A stretch of DNA of 64,000 nt from assembly GCA_022113835.1 (NCBI GenBank), contig JAILWY010000009.1, positions 11,508,001-11,572,000 of the forward strand, read 5' to 3'. Below, piece after piece: positions 38,961-50,984 of the stretch (positions are counted from its first letter, which is position 1; every line of letters begins with the position of its first letter). Below the pieces are notes generated by a model. It had not been told where the DNA came from, searched no databases, and saw only the letters and a program-made list of their open reading frames with translations. A program made the position numbers and the translations under genes. The stretch is from Atopsyche davidsoni (lineage: Eukaryota; Arthropoda; Insecta; Trichoptera; Hydrobiosidae).

Positions 38961-39588
38961 GCTAAATTTGTTTCTCAAAGTATATTAATACCCTTTTTAT
39001 TTAATATTCGTAGAAAAAAAGTGATTTTTTAAAAACAACGTATTTAATATGATACTATAAAAAATATTTTTTTTCAAAATAATCAACTTCACCAAAAGTT
39101 TTAGTTAGTGTCAAAATTCTAACAAATAAGACCATCGATGAATCAAGTTGTTTTTTTAAAAAAATCAATAAGCACACTTGTTTAAGATAATAATTATTCA
39201 GTAAAATTAATATCTAATAACCATAAAAAAGGCATTTTAAACTCATAGGTAATGTTATATAAGTCTTTTTTAATGTACACAATTAATGATTATCATGCAT
39301 TCCGTTGTGTGCTGTATTAAATTAAACGCTTTAAAGCGTGTAAGTGGTTATAAACTGCTTTGTAAATTAATAAAATAATTCTAAATTTACCAACACATAT
39401 CTTATAAAAAAACAGTTTTCTTTTTACGGATTATTAAATATAAAAAAAAATAATTTTCGTCACTAACTGAATTTTATGTAAACTATGTTTTAATGAATCT
39501 ATAGACATTTTAAGTACAAAAACACCCGAATATTATCTGTGTTAAGGGTACACTATGGTGCGGCTTTCACATCATCGTCCTAGCATGA

Positions 39589-39723
39589 CCGCCAACCAAC
39601 CGATAAATTGTATCGTATAAAATGCTGTCATTCAAATTTATTCCGATTTAACCGATAAAATCGGAGGCAGGATCGCAAAAAATTGAAAGATATCGCTGAT
39701 ACAATTTGTCGGTCGGTCGGCGG
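39589..39723. repeat. 135-bp inverted repeat (MITE-like)
   Basis: Arms 39589-39614 (CCGCCAACCAACCGATAAAT...) and 39698-39723 are reverse complements with three mismatches over 26 bp. The interior contains CCGATTTAACCGATAAAATC and the sequence continues GG, itself partly palindromic. There is no coding content. Probably a small old non-autonomous element; no target-site duplication was recognised. Confidence 0.55.
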
Positions 39724-41655
39724 TCGGAGAAGAGATCTCTGGTGAAGAACCCTGCCTCAGACTTTTCAACTACTTTCCAGCATCGCATTCCGCGTCTGCT
39801 TTTGCTCCTAACGCTTCTAGTTTGAGTTATTTATGACTCAATTTTAATATCTTAAAAAACACGTGAATAGTTATATTCAGCTATGAACTGTCAGTTTCAA
39901 CGTCAGATCTCCAAACGAGAACGCCATTTTGATGACATTCTGGCGATTCAAGTTTTATAAAAATAAAGGTTGTTTTATCACAGAATTTTTTTTAAATAAA
40001 CGTTTTGTAAATAAAAAAAAATAGAATATTCAATTGTATAGAATTTTATATGGATTTGATATTCATTTATTACATTTTTTTGTATTTTAGTTGTAAAACA
40101 GTTTTTTATCTTACAATAGCAAAATGAAAGTGACTGAATTTTAGTCGGTAAGAGTTCAGGTTACTAAGGAATTTCAAAGTCATAATTAATCAAGAAGACA
40201 GAAGACAAAATTAGAAAGTACCAAACCAAATGGATACATTAGGTAATGAGAAAATATGAATAAAGTGAGACTTGTAATAAGCCAAGATGAGACCTCGGCA
40301 GTCATATTATTCTCGAGTTTTAAATAAGTAGGAGAAAATGAGACAAAACAAGAATGTGCTTAGAATTAACTTAAAAATACTTAAATATAAGTGTTTTTAC
40401 TTTTATAAAATAAAGTTTAAAAGAAGAAATGAATGTACAAATGTAAGAGGTAATAAGAAAGAATTGTCCACTTTGAACCAATGTGCAGCGCACAGCGAAC
40501 TTTATCTTTGTGGCTCTCAGGTATTTCAACGCTTCTTATTAAATAAGCGCTAAAGTATATTAAAGATAAGACTAGATAACTCGAGCATTTATAAACTTAA
40601 TTTTGAAATATGTTTAATTTAATACACACACGTTTTTTTCATAGAAATAAAAATATACCTTTCTTATCGGCAAAGCTTTAACAATATTGAAAGCTTTTTA
40701 TTACCGGAGTCTATGCAGATCCTTACTTCACAAACACAAAGCTTTCAGATAGCAGGCGTTTTTGCTTAAAGTTTTGTGCATAATAGGCTCGTAGGATAGT
40801 AATCTCTCCGATTGTGCCTCATACGAAGAAGTATCTCTCTACAAAGTCGTGATATCAACAGGAGATATAGAAACTTACAATAAAAAATCTGACCTTTCTG
40901 CGCTATCAACACGAGTATCACTGCGTGAGCCGCGGCCTGAATACAGATATCTCGTGGCCGGGGATGCTTGCCTAACCCAACGTAGCCTGATATCTTAATC
41001 CGGAAAAAATTTCGAGGTCTATACTGTTGTTTCTTTTTCTATGCTATAAATTATAGATAAACTTCGACGATTTACTCATGAGACCGAATGGAAAATCCCG
41101 GATATTCCATTTTATTTCAATTCTCTTCATACATGACAATAAATATTTAATTTATGTTCAATTGCTTATTTATAGACTAAATCAATACATTTATACATGT
41201 TTTTAAGTAATTTTTGTCTAACATTTAACTATATATAAAAAAATATTTTGAATAATTCCTAGTCTAAAAAGTTTATAAAATGGTTGTATTAGAACTTCGC
41301 AAAATTCAGCATGTTTATTTATTAAATTTAATGTAATATAAATACGCTTTATAAACTTACTTGTCAAGGTTAAAAAAATATTTAAAATAAGTTTGATATT
41401 TTTTGATATTCAAAGGTATGGAATTATTATAAAAAACTAGTAGTGTTTTAATGTATATTTAAAAATTAAAAAAAAAAAAAACATTTGCTATTATTGTTTT
41501 AATTTATACTTGAAATAACTGACCTCTCACAAATTGATAATGAACCTAACCTATTAATATTTATAAAATTAATTTTTTTTATTAAAATTACTTAAATCGT
41601 AAAATGTATTGTAGCATCAAGCCAAATTAATATGTTTGTATTTTATTTATTCTAG
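39724..41655. other. DNA immediately upstream of the first recognised DIP exon
   Basis: Mostly AT-rich; a GC-richer patch at about 40880-41010. Ends in a T-rich tract and TTCTAG acceptor. No signal-peptide exon found. Because the exon at 41656 enters mid-codon, this is at least partly intron. Confidence 0.6.
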
Positions 41656-41765
41656 GGGTTGTCACTCATCAGCCAGAGTTTGGCGAGCCTCTCTCCAACC
41701 TGACCGTGCCAGTGGGGAGGGATGCTATATTCCGCTGTCTCGTAGTTCACCTAGGAGGATACCGG
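41656..41765 (+). CDS. DIP/lachesin-like Ig protein, exon encoding first half of Ig1
   Basis: This is the first recognised coding exon of a Dpr-interacting-protein (DIP) family gene, whose products are GPI-anchored or membrane-tethered neuronal cell-adhesion proteins that bind Dpr partners. The acceptor is AG at 41654-41655 and the donor GT at 41766-41767. The exon enters with one base borrowed from an unseen upstream exon and leaves in phase 0. It reads VVTHQPEFGEPLSNLTVPVG and continues through RDAIFRC to LGGYR. It therefore holds the family's PEFGEPL.N.TVPVGRDA signature, the first Ig1 cysteine and one N-glycosylation sequon (NLT). No signal peptide is present, so at least one exon lies upstream. 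Family assignment is firm; which DIP paralogue is not resolved. Confidence 0.93.
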
Positions 41766-41859
41766 GTACAACTTTTTGACATAAACTAAATATTAATAAA
41801 ATTAAACACGGGTGTTCTGATATATTTTTGTCGATTATTAATTTTATTTAATTTTACAG

Positions 41860-42045
41860 GTGGGGTGGGTGAAAGCGGACACAAAGGCGATTCAAGCCAT
41901 CCACGATCACGTCATAACGCATAACCCACGTGTGTCAGTGTCGCACAGTGATCATTCTACGTGGTATCTTCACATAAGAAACGTACAAGAAGAAGATCGT
42001 GGCCAGTACATGTGCCAGATCAACACGGATCCCATGAAAAGTCAG
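41860..42045 (+). CDS. DIP/lachesin-like Ig protein, exon encoding second half of Ig1
   Basis: The exon follows a short 94-base intron with a TTTTACAG acceptor and ends at a GTGAGA donor. Both ends are phase 0, so it is 62 codons. It begins VGWVKADTKAIQAIHDHVIT, giving the invariant Ig tryptophan, and ends with the D.G.YMC motif around EEDRGQYMCQINTDPMKSQ. The INTDPMKSQ segment is highly characteristic of DIP and lachesin-type proteins. The cysteine pairs with that of the preceding exon to close Ig1. An open frame runs about 26 codons past the donor to a stop, but that extension has no family resemblance and is intronic. Confidence 0.95.
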
Positions 42046-45000
42046 GTGAGATTTAAAAAGAAGCCATTAATGTATGTGTTAAACATGATCGAAAATAACG
42101 TAAGACAAAGGTTTAGAATGTGATTAATAAATTACATCTCAGGGTTCTATGACAAAACAAATAAATAATGAAAAACAATAAACTCAATGTTTGTCAGCGT
42201 TTTAAATTTTATTAAATAAACGGAAGCAACGAATTTCAATAAGACGTCATATCTAAAAAAATGTCTCGAGAACCGTGGCACATGGAAGCTTTACCAAAAC
42301 GCCTTTGTGTGTCATATTCGTTTGTTATCACCAATGTAGGAAGGAAAACGTCATAAGCCCGTACTGCGAAAGCCTTTGCTGAAATTATTTTCAATGAAAT
42401 TGCTTTGGGAAGAAATAAATTTTGTACACGTGAGTGGCACATCCCAGCACAATGGAGACGCGGCCATGGTTTAATACAATTAAACTTGTATTAGAACTTT
42501 TGCGAGTTAGATCATGTAATGTCCTAATACTCGCATCAAAGTAAAATCAAACGATTGCTTTCTACCGTCGTGCGGTTGGAAATTATCTTATAAAAGCCCC
42601 CTGCTACTTGATTATGGTTAATTGTTAATTAATAATTGTAATTGTATGGTTAAATTAAAAAGTCTCTACAAATAACTGCATAGCACAGACAAAAACCATG
42701 ATACATACAAAAAAAAAAATTAATGTATTTATTATTGTTTGAGAAGTATTTTACAATTATAACGCTATATATAAAAACTAAATCTATTTTTTAAATATAA
42801 TACAGATTTAATAGACTTTAAAAACAAATTTGTTTATTATTATTATTCAATGGGTAATACGGCGTTATAATGGATTATCACTTTACTAGTTTTTATTTGA
42901 TGTACATATTTATTTTTTGTTTAGAATTTATTTTTTGATTGTAAATAGTTTATCATTTGGTACAATTTTATAATTTATTTCTATTCTTCGTTCTGAAAAT
43001 AAAATTTAAGGTTTGCTTTAAAAATGAGGATTTTTATATAAAATATATTTTATTTATTTTATTTTAACATTTTAAATTTTTTTTTTTTTAATTAGTGTAG
43101 CAATACATCAATAACAGTGAATAAATAAGTTAATCATGAAAGTCAATTTTAACTAGATGATATTAAAAATAACATTAATAAAAATAACTTGAAAATTGGT
43201 GATTATTTCTAAATATTTAATAAAGCCGAATATGTTACTAATACAGAGTAATTATTGTGAAAATATGCTTTGTGAATATTGATTATAAGATTTAGAAAGT
43301 GTTTTTTTTAGTTACAAAGCTATGCGTCTTTGCAAAAGGATTCAAAACGAAATTTATAAGTTTACGAATGCTTTACATTATATAGTTTTTTTATTGTTAG
43401 TTGTTAAATCAAACTTGAATGAAACTGCTGTAGTCACTTTGTTTTTAAACTAAATTAAAAATACAATATTTCTTAAAATATTACAAGTTATATGAAAATG
43501 AAATTTTATCAATATAATTCGTATCTGGTAATAAAATTTAATAAGCAACATTTTCGGTTTGCCGAATTTAATCCTATTCACAAATTAATTAAACTTATTG
43601 ATTGATATCCCCGGTGCTAAAGATATTTATTTCAATAGAGCTTATTTGATTTAACAGAATACTTGACATTCAATTATGAACTTCCGTAGAATTTGAGTAT
43701 TCATTGCAATGTTTTGATAATGAAACAATTGTTCTGAGTGATTGGCTTAGTTGTTCAATTTTAATTCTTTAGTACATTTTGGCTCCTACAAATAGGACTC
43801 GTTCTGGCTGTATTGTATAACAATTAATAGTACTCGTACTTTTAATTGTTAATTATGTTTATTTTTTGTTTATACTCCTTTTAGAATAAAGTGGTTGACA
43901 CATTTATTTGGCGACAATGTGATATCAGGCTTGAATCCAGAGAGAGTAACTTTTAATTGTGTAAAAAAACTAAGGTTTTTTCTTAATTCTACTGGTTTCT
44001 CGTTTGGAATTTCAAAGCTTGTATTTTTTATTGTATGTAGAGTAAAAAAAGTATACAAAATAAAATTTAAATTATAGTGATCAATTTACACACGAAACGT
44101 CGAGAATACTTCTGGAATATACTCGACTTAAAATATCTCGATGAGCTACAACAGACTACGAGGAATGTAAATCCCATGGGTATTAGGATAAAAATCAAGG
44201 ACTTGGACACAAGGCTTCGATCAAATTTAATTATTTTTATTAGTTAATCTGTGGGATAAAAGATAAACTAATTATTTTTAAAATGTAAATATTCATTATG
44301 TTATGATTTAATAGAAATAGGCAGTATTTATAGTTCAAATATATTATAAATATCATTATAGAAGTTCTTAAATAAGTAGTCGTGCTTCGAAAGGAAGCAA
44401 TCAAAATAAAATATGTGCATTAAGATGATTATACATTTCCTAACTCTTGTGATGAATGGAAAAAAAAAACTTTGCCTTATTTCTTGATATGTTTTAATGT
44501 CAAGAGTTTATTGTAAATAAATATTTAAAATTAGAATAAATAAAGAAAATACCGCATTTTTTAAGTTCGTAAGTAATTTTCATCATAATTGGTTGGAGCA
44601 TCAAGTAAGGTTAAGTTTAACAAACATAAAATAATAAATAATTTTACCGGAGAAGAATATGAACTCCTCCATTCTACTAATCTGCCGCAGAGGACGTTGG
44701 CTAGTCCAGCCCAAGGAACGCACTTCCTCGCGAAGCCCAGCGCGTAATGAGAATACATTGAAAATAGTAGTTAAACATTTTAATATCTCCGAACTAGTCT
44801 TTAATCTCTCATCCAGGCGGCCATAAGTACTCTGACCCAGAAGTATTCGGTACATTGGACAAATTGCTACCGCTTTATTACGTCCAGGGAGCATTATTCC
44901 CTGACCCTCGGTCATCAGCCTTTGTCAATGGAACAGAATGACCGGACTCCCAGCCCGTCGTCCCGGGAGATGAACAAACACTGAATATAAAGCTCTGACA

Positions 45001-45573
45001 GACTGCCCGACGGAGACTAATGAAAGGTCACTAATCATACTATAATTGCAGACAAGATTCAAGATAATATAGACATTTTTCTTTATTACTAGACCCCAGA
45101 AATTGCTTCGGCGTGATGGCGTCATAGATTTCGGCACACATATGCTCGACAAATCATTGCCGTTCCTAATCTCATAGTCCGTGATTTATATCAAAATAAA
45201 ACAAACACTTCAATGATAAGCAAAAAAAATAAATAATAGTTGCTTTTTTAGTTAAAATCATTATTTGAATATGAATAACACATATATGACATGTGTGGAG
45301 TTTCATTGAAATTTAAAAACACACTACCTTAGAAACAAATATTTTTTAAAATTAATATTGGTATGAAATTGGCAGATGGATACGAAATTTTTAGAATTAA
45401 ATGATAAAAACCTAGATAAAAAAAATATTTTTTGTAAGCTGATTTCATGTTTTTGGTATTATCCTGGTTAAGAAACATTTTCGTGTTATTCTGTATAGTT
45501 GAAAGTAAATTTATGTCAACATAAAATGCATCATGTTTTGATATATTTTTTGAATTTTTTTAATGGTTTGCAG
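42046..45573 (+). other. Intron between Ig1 and Ig2 exons (3.5 kb)
   Basis: Bounded by a GTGAGA donor and a TTTGCAG acceptor. It is mostly AT-rich with no coding signal. A GC-richer island at about 44640-45150 stands out. It contains an AAGGTCA nuclear-receptor-type half-site (45024-45030, FTZ-F1/ERR-like) and a TCCCGGGA palindrome near 44961. It is a candidate regulatory element; there are two short open frames on the minus strand but neither resembles a known protein. Confidence 0.8.
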
Positions 45574-45766
45574 TTGGGTCACTTGGAGGTGGTGGTGCCG
45601 CCGGACTTTATAAACGAGGAGACGTCGGGAGACGTGATGGTGCCGGAGGGAGGGACCGTAAAGCTCACGTGTCGGGCACGAGGGGCACCTGCCCCGCATG
45701 TGCAGTGGCGGCGCGAGGACGGCGTGGACATCACCGTGAGGGAGCCCAGCGGCGTGAAGTCCAGAG
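45574..45766 (+). CDS. DIP/lachesin-like Ig protein, exon encoding first half of Ig2
   Basis: The acceptor is TTTGCAG and the donor GTGAGC; entry is phase 0 and exit phase 1. It starts LGHLEVVVPPDFINEETSGD, the Ig1-Ig2 linker typical of DIPs (VVPPDxxxEETSGD), followed by MVPEGG and a TCRARG motif with the first Ig2 cysteine, then VQWRRED with the domain tryptophan. The sequence is noticeably GC-richer than its introns, as is usual for coding exons here. The variable GVDITVREPSGVKSR end joins smoothly to the next recognised exon more than 15 kb away, so no exon need be missing between them. In the genome the frame stays open for eleven codons past the donor, which is incidental. Confidence 0.95.
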
Positions 45767-47575
45767 GTGAGCCTACACCACTGCAAAAACTCCTTTAATT
45801 AGGAAATCTCGAATATTTTCGTTTAGGATATATTTTCGTTTTTATTTTTGTTAAATATCAAAATAAAATTAAACTTTACCAGAGGATTTGATGAAAAATC
45901 CAATTCATTAAACATTAATATATTTTTGATATACCTTATTTTCGGTTCAACTTGCAATGAGAAAATAAATTATATTGTGGATATTCCAATAAAAAAAATC
46001 ATACGCATCCTTTTTAATTAACATTCGTGTATTAATATTTATTTAAATAACTTTATATAACTACATATACACATAAATGAATCACAAGGTTTTATTCGAT
46101 ATCTTACTTGTACGGATATCGTTTCGTGACACGTACTTACACTTGGTACAGTTTTAAATATCCCCATAAGAAAGGGTAGAAGTACATTTAAAAAATTGTG
46201 TGTGTATTTTATGTGAATACAGAAACTTTTGACCACTGGCAATTCCGGTCCGTTTAAGTGACATGTAATCACACAGAACCCGAAACTTGTTGAAACCACC
46301 TACAAGGGCGTCAAACATCTAGGCGGCAAAGCTCGACCGGAGGGCAGGACTGGGTGGGCGGACACTTACATTTTCGACAGCGTTTTTTCATGATACTATA
46401 TAGACACATGGCTATTCTCAAATTTTATTCAAAGTACTACAGGTAACTTGTATTGTTTAAAATAAAATATTTTTTTACTAGTTTTCAAATTATGCGTACT
46501 CTCAAATATCAAAACTGATGAGTTAATTTGCTTATTTGTAATAAATTTACTAGACCCATATAAACTCTAAAGCAGATATATTTTTTAGGTCTTGATGTAT
46601 ATCGCTTACTTCTGAATATTTTTTAAATTTAATTAAATTGATATTCATAAATGTCAAGTTGGCGGGGACTAAAACGATTGTTGGGCGGATATATAATGTA
46701 GGGAGCCGCCCCTTTGTTCAGCGGGCGGGAGACAGGTGTCGGCAAGTGCCCGTGTGATGGAGGAGGGCTGGGGTGGGACGCCCTGCATCTGATACAAACA
46801 AGGGGCGGACAGCGGTGCATCGTAAGTGTTTTGATAAGATATCATGAATGATATTTTACTACCGCCGTTTATAACATGAGAAAGTCTTGTATAAGTAAAA
46901 ACATTCTAAGCGCATATGCGAGTGGAGAAGGGAAAAAACTTAGCACATGTTAAAAACTTCATAATAGGATTGTACGACTCCCATTGCTGCTATATATTTG
47001 TATGTTACAGATTATTTTCAGTATGTTTTTTTTATATGATACTACTTCTAGGTAGTACAGATAAAAGACCCTGTTAGCAAGCAACAGAAATATATGAAAT
47101 ATCACGCTTTTACTGAAATCACGAAAAGTAACTGGACGTGTAATCTGTTGTCATCAAACCCTATTTATAAAATATTAAAATCTTGCCAATGTAATATTAT
47201 ACGAGTATAATTTGATTGAAAGCGATTTTAAAGAGTTTTAACTACTAAAAAATTAGCGGTTATTACAGATTTATAAAAATTATCGACTTGCAAAGTAAAA
47301 TCAAATGAACCGGTAAGAAAATAGGGGAGTATTTTTGGAATAACAATATTTTTAGATGGTGCTATTATCAGGGGTCATTAACTCTTACCTCCCGCTATCC
47401 AATCGTCTCTGCGTAATAAGGATGACTTATGTCTGGCCTATCACAAAGGGGCCGCTAATCTGGCTCAGATTCCCGGGAGGCACGTGCTGAAGTCAGCCAG
47501 AAATGATTTGCATCATTACTATCTGCGGATTTTTGTGCCTCTATTCACACCACAGCATTTCCGGAAATTAGTGCG

Positions 47576-47615
47576 CCAATGCGCAATCAAATAAACATAA
47601 AAAATGGCGCATTGG
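47576..47615. other. CCAAT-type inverted repeat in intronic island
   Basis: CCAATGCGC at 47576-47584 and GCGCATTGG at 47607-47615 are perfect reverse complements, 22 bases apart. They sit at the edge of a GC-richer island (47370-47640) that also has a CACGTG E-box at 47481-47486. Candidate paired protein-binding sites. Confidence 0.35.
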
Positions 47616-50600
47616 AGACGCAAAAATAGCAGTTAGAATGCGCAAAAGCATTTTAGAAAAATGGATATTCTTGTCAATAATAACATTTTTTGGACCTCGT
47701 CTTGTAAAATTTTGGTAGTATTTTTTTAATAAAAAAATAAAACATCATTAAATATCTTGATTCGTTTTTGTCGATTTTGTTATGGTAAAGAATATTTTTT
47801 TAATGACCACCGAGTAATTTTTTTTTGTTTTCCTTTAATGTCAATAGTATTGAAAAAGAACCATTGTGTTATGTCAAAAGTAAAACCTGTAACCGAAAAT
47901 ATTACACAAATTCATTCAATTCAGTTATTGTGTAAGGTTTCAATTGTGTAGGAGTATTTAAAAATAAAAGAATAACACTGAAAATTGTGACAATGCAAAG
48001 AAAAAAAAAGTTAAACGCTAGATTATAAACAAAAATCTAGAATTCAAAAAGTAGACATTATTATAACCTTAAAAAAAACATTTAAATAATTTAACATAGA
48101 AAATATTTTGTTTTTATATATTTTATTGTAACTATTGTTTTAAATGTTCTGATTCACGTGTTATTTTTTTATTTGATTATTTTTTTTCTTCACAATTTAA
48201 AAAAAAAGCACTCCTTTGAAAGCGTGGCTTGAATTCAAACTTTTGTAATATTCGTATATAAATAGCCATTTAAATGTTCACGTTTTGAAACTCTCTTCTT
48301 CAAAAGGCTTTTAATGTTTTCTTTAAAATGTTTTCAAAACATTTTTTGCGACTTAAATGTTTATTTCATTCATTGAAAATAAAATTTGTCTCTTTTATTC
48401 CGTTATTTGTATCCTTATCAACAAAAAGTTAATTCATACTTTCGTGAACACCCGCATCCACAGGTGTTTCGCGTCCTTTTTTACAAATCCTGTCTGTAGA
48501 ACTCGCTGTATTCCCGGAAGTTTTGTTTCCGGGTTTTAGTACAGCCTTTAGTGCTACAGCCTACTTTACCATACAATATTGAAAAAAAAAAATAATTCGA
48601 CCGTTATTGCCAAGATATTACTAAAATCACATATATTTAGATACCTATAAGATTTCAGAACGGTATTACTAAGAATACAACATTTGCTTTTATTTATATA
48701 ATTGTATATTTTATTTGCAATAAATGACAAAACAGCCAAAATAATGAAATTCACATAGAAAACGTTTCACACAACAAATGATAATGTTATTAATTAAAAA
48801 AATATTATTATGCAGTCTTTAGATCTTTTATAAAATTTATCAATAATAATAATTTTTTTGGGCGCAAGTGGTGAAAAAATTCACAAACAAGTTAAATATA
48901 TTTTTGTGAATAAGTTGTATTCTCACGAGGTGGAATATGAAATACTGTTTACTAAATATTGTGCCCTCCGGTTGCCTCGGGCGGGGATGATATGTTCCCG
49001 GGGGCTCAGAACTTGGCCTGCCTCCCCTAGGAATGTATCACTGTTTCCGTTGCCGGTCGCCGCTACAGCTTTCTATAGTCCCGCCTTGAACACTAACAGT
49101 TATTCTGTTCTCATAACTGATTATTACGCGGTTGTTATCGCAAAATTATAACGCATTTCACTAAATAAATTATCAGAATTCTCGGACAAGCATTATTGCC
49201 TTTCTGGGTAAAATAGAACGGAATTTTCTTGAAAAATATATTACTACCATTTTTAAATATAAAACTGTTCAATAAATTTAATGTTTTACATTTAAACGAA
49301 AAAGATAATGTTTTGGTCTTGTTTTAATATGTGTTGACAAATCAATTTTTTAATTTAAATTACTAGTACACTATAGTAATTTACTTACAATTTAAAAATT
49401 GTTAAACCAGTGTTCGCACACTTTTCACTATTTTTTATACATCTGGATGTATTCAATTAAAATTTTTAAATGAATTGAAATTTATAAATACAAATTTGTG
49501 ATCAATAAACAGTTTATCTAAGTAAAAATATTAATGTTAAAAAGGAAAATAAAACGCAAACTTCTCATTTTTAATACGAGCTCACAAAGGATTAATTTGT
49601 TATTTTTATAGTAAATAAAATTTAGTGCACGGCGGGCACTACGCGCATTATTTTAGATTTATTTAATAAATTACACCTTGAATTTAATTTTTTTTATAAT
49701 TTTCTAATTTATTTCGCATTATAATTCGTAATTATTTTATTTGCTTTATTTCGTTGAATAACAAGAAAACACAGTTGAAATGTAGACTTTTGATTTTATT
49801 GCGAACAGTGAGAGCTTTTGTACCCTGTGAAAACAGTCAAACAATTACAATATTCATGAAACGTAAGACGACATCTGCACGGATTAAATGATCTATTATT
49901 ACTAGCCTAGCTAAAAAAATTATAATAAACGACTTTAATTTTTTTATATTATATATTGATCTGCTATATTAATAAAATTAAAAGATGTATCTATATTAAT
50001 AAAATTAATTGACATTTCTATTTCTGTAATTAAAAACTAGTCACTAGTGACAAAACTCATCTTGAGGTACAATACTTTCAATGAGTTTCTAATAAAATGT
50101 AAAACAAAATAATATAACAACTAACTTATAGGCATTTTGATAACTATCGATTTGTGTTTATAAATATATATACGTACAATAAATTGTTTTTATTGACTTT
50201 TCCATTACAAGTGAGTGTAATATAATCATGATCCAACGTAATGTACTACGGCTTCACATTGATGTATTGAAACATAAATCTTACAGCATCTGCTAAACAA
50301 ACGTGGCACCGAGGGCTTAGAAAAGATTCTCAACGTATTGGCTTCCTTCCTTATTTTTCTCCAGAAAACTGTTTTTTATTCATTTTTGCTGGCCTATTTA
50401 TAAGAAAATATTATTCGCTACTTTTTTCTTAGAATAAGAATATAGTTTGCTGTTTTGATTCTCTTATTGCCTAAGTTACATTTTGAATGGTCTGTTTGTT
50501 TAACTTTTACTAAGTGTTATTGTTTCGTTTTCTTTGTTCCTTTTGTTTATTATATTATTCATTTTCACCTGTAGAAATAATACTCAAGGTAGAAGAATTA

Positions 50601-50927
50601 CAGATTATTTAAAGGAAGCTTCTCTGAAAATCTCTTCAAGGTTGATTAAAATAAAATAAAAAAAGGAAAGAAAAACAGGAAAGATTAACACAAAGGGATT
50701 TCTTACACTGTTTTTGTTTTTAACGCATTATCAAAGCTAATGAAGATGAAAGGATAATAAAGGCAAAGAATTATCTTTTTATATGCAAATTTTTAGATAT
50801 CTTGATTTTTCAAAGAAAAGAAATAGCTGCTTAAAAAAAACTAGCTATAGTCAGTGAAAAAGAATGAACTTTTTCCCATTATTTTCTCTTCTATATCTTT
50901 ATTAAGTAATATATTGCTACAAATGTA

Positions 50928-50984
50928 AACGAAAAATAAGCTTAAACCAAGTAGTTCTTACTTGATTTAAGCTTATTTTTCGTT
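50928..50984. other. Strong hairpin: 26-bp stem, 5-base loop
   Basis: Left arm 50928-50953 (AACGAAAAATAAGCTTAAAC...) and right arm 50959-50984 are reverse complements with one mismatch, separated by GTTCT. It lies deep in the long Ig2 intron. The loop is short for a canonical microRNA precursor; a MITE remnant or an extrusion-prone palindrome are alternatives. Confidence 0.6.

Noticed and set aside
41860..42123. Single 87-codon gene beginning with ATG
   Set aside because: The first part is a genuine exon, but the reading start lies in the exon interior of a longer Ig protein and the last 26 codons run past a GTGAGA donor into the intron.
44561..45152. Minus-strand frames of 65-104 codons in the intron of the Ig gene
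   Set aside because: No family resemblance; they coincide with a GC-richer island and overlap each other in different frames.
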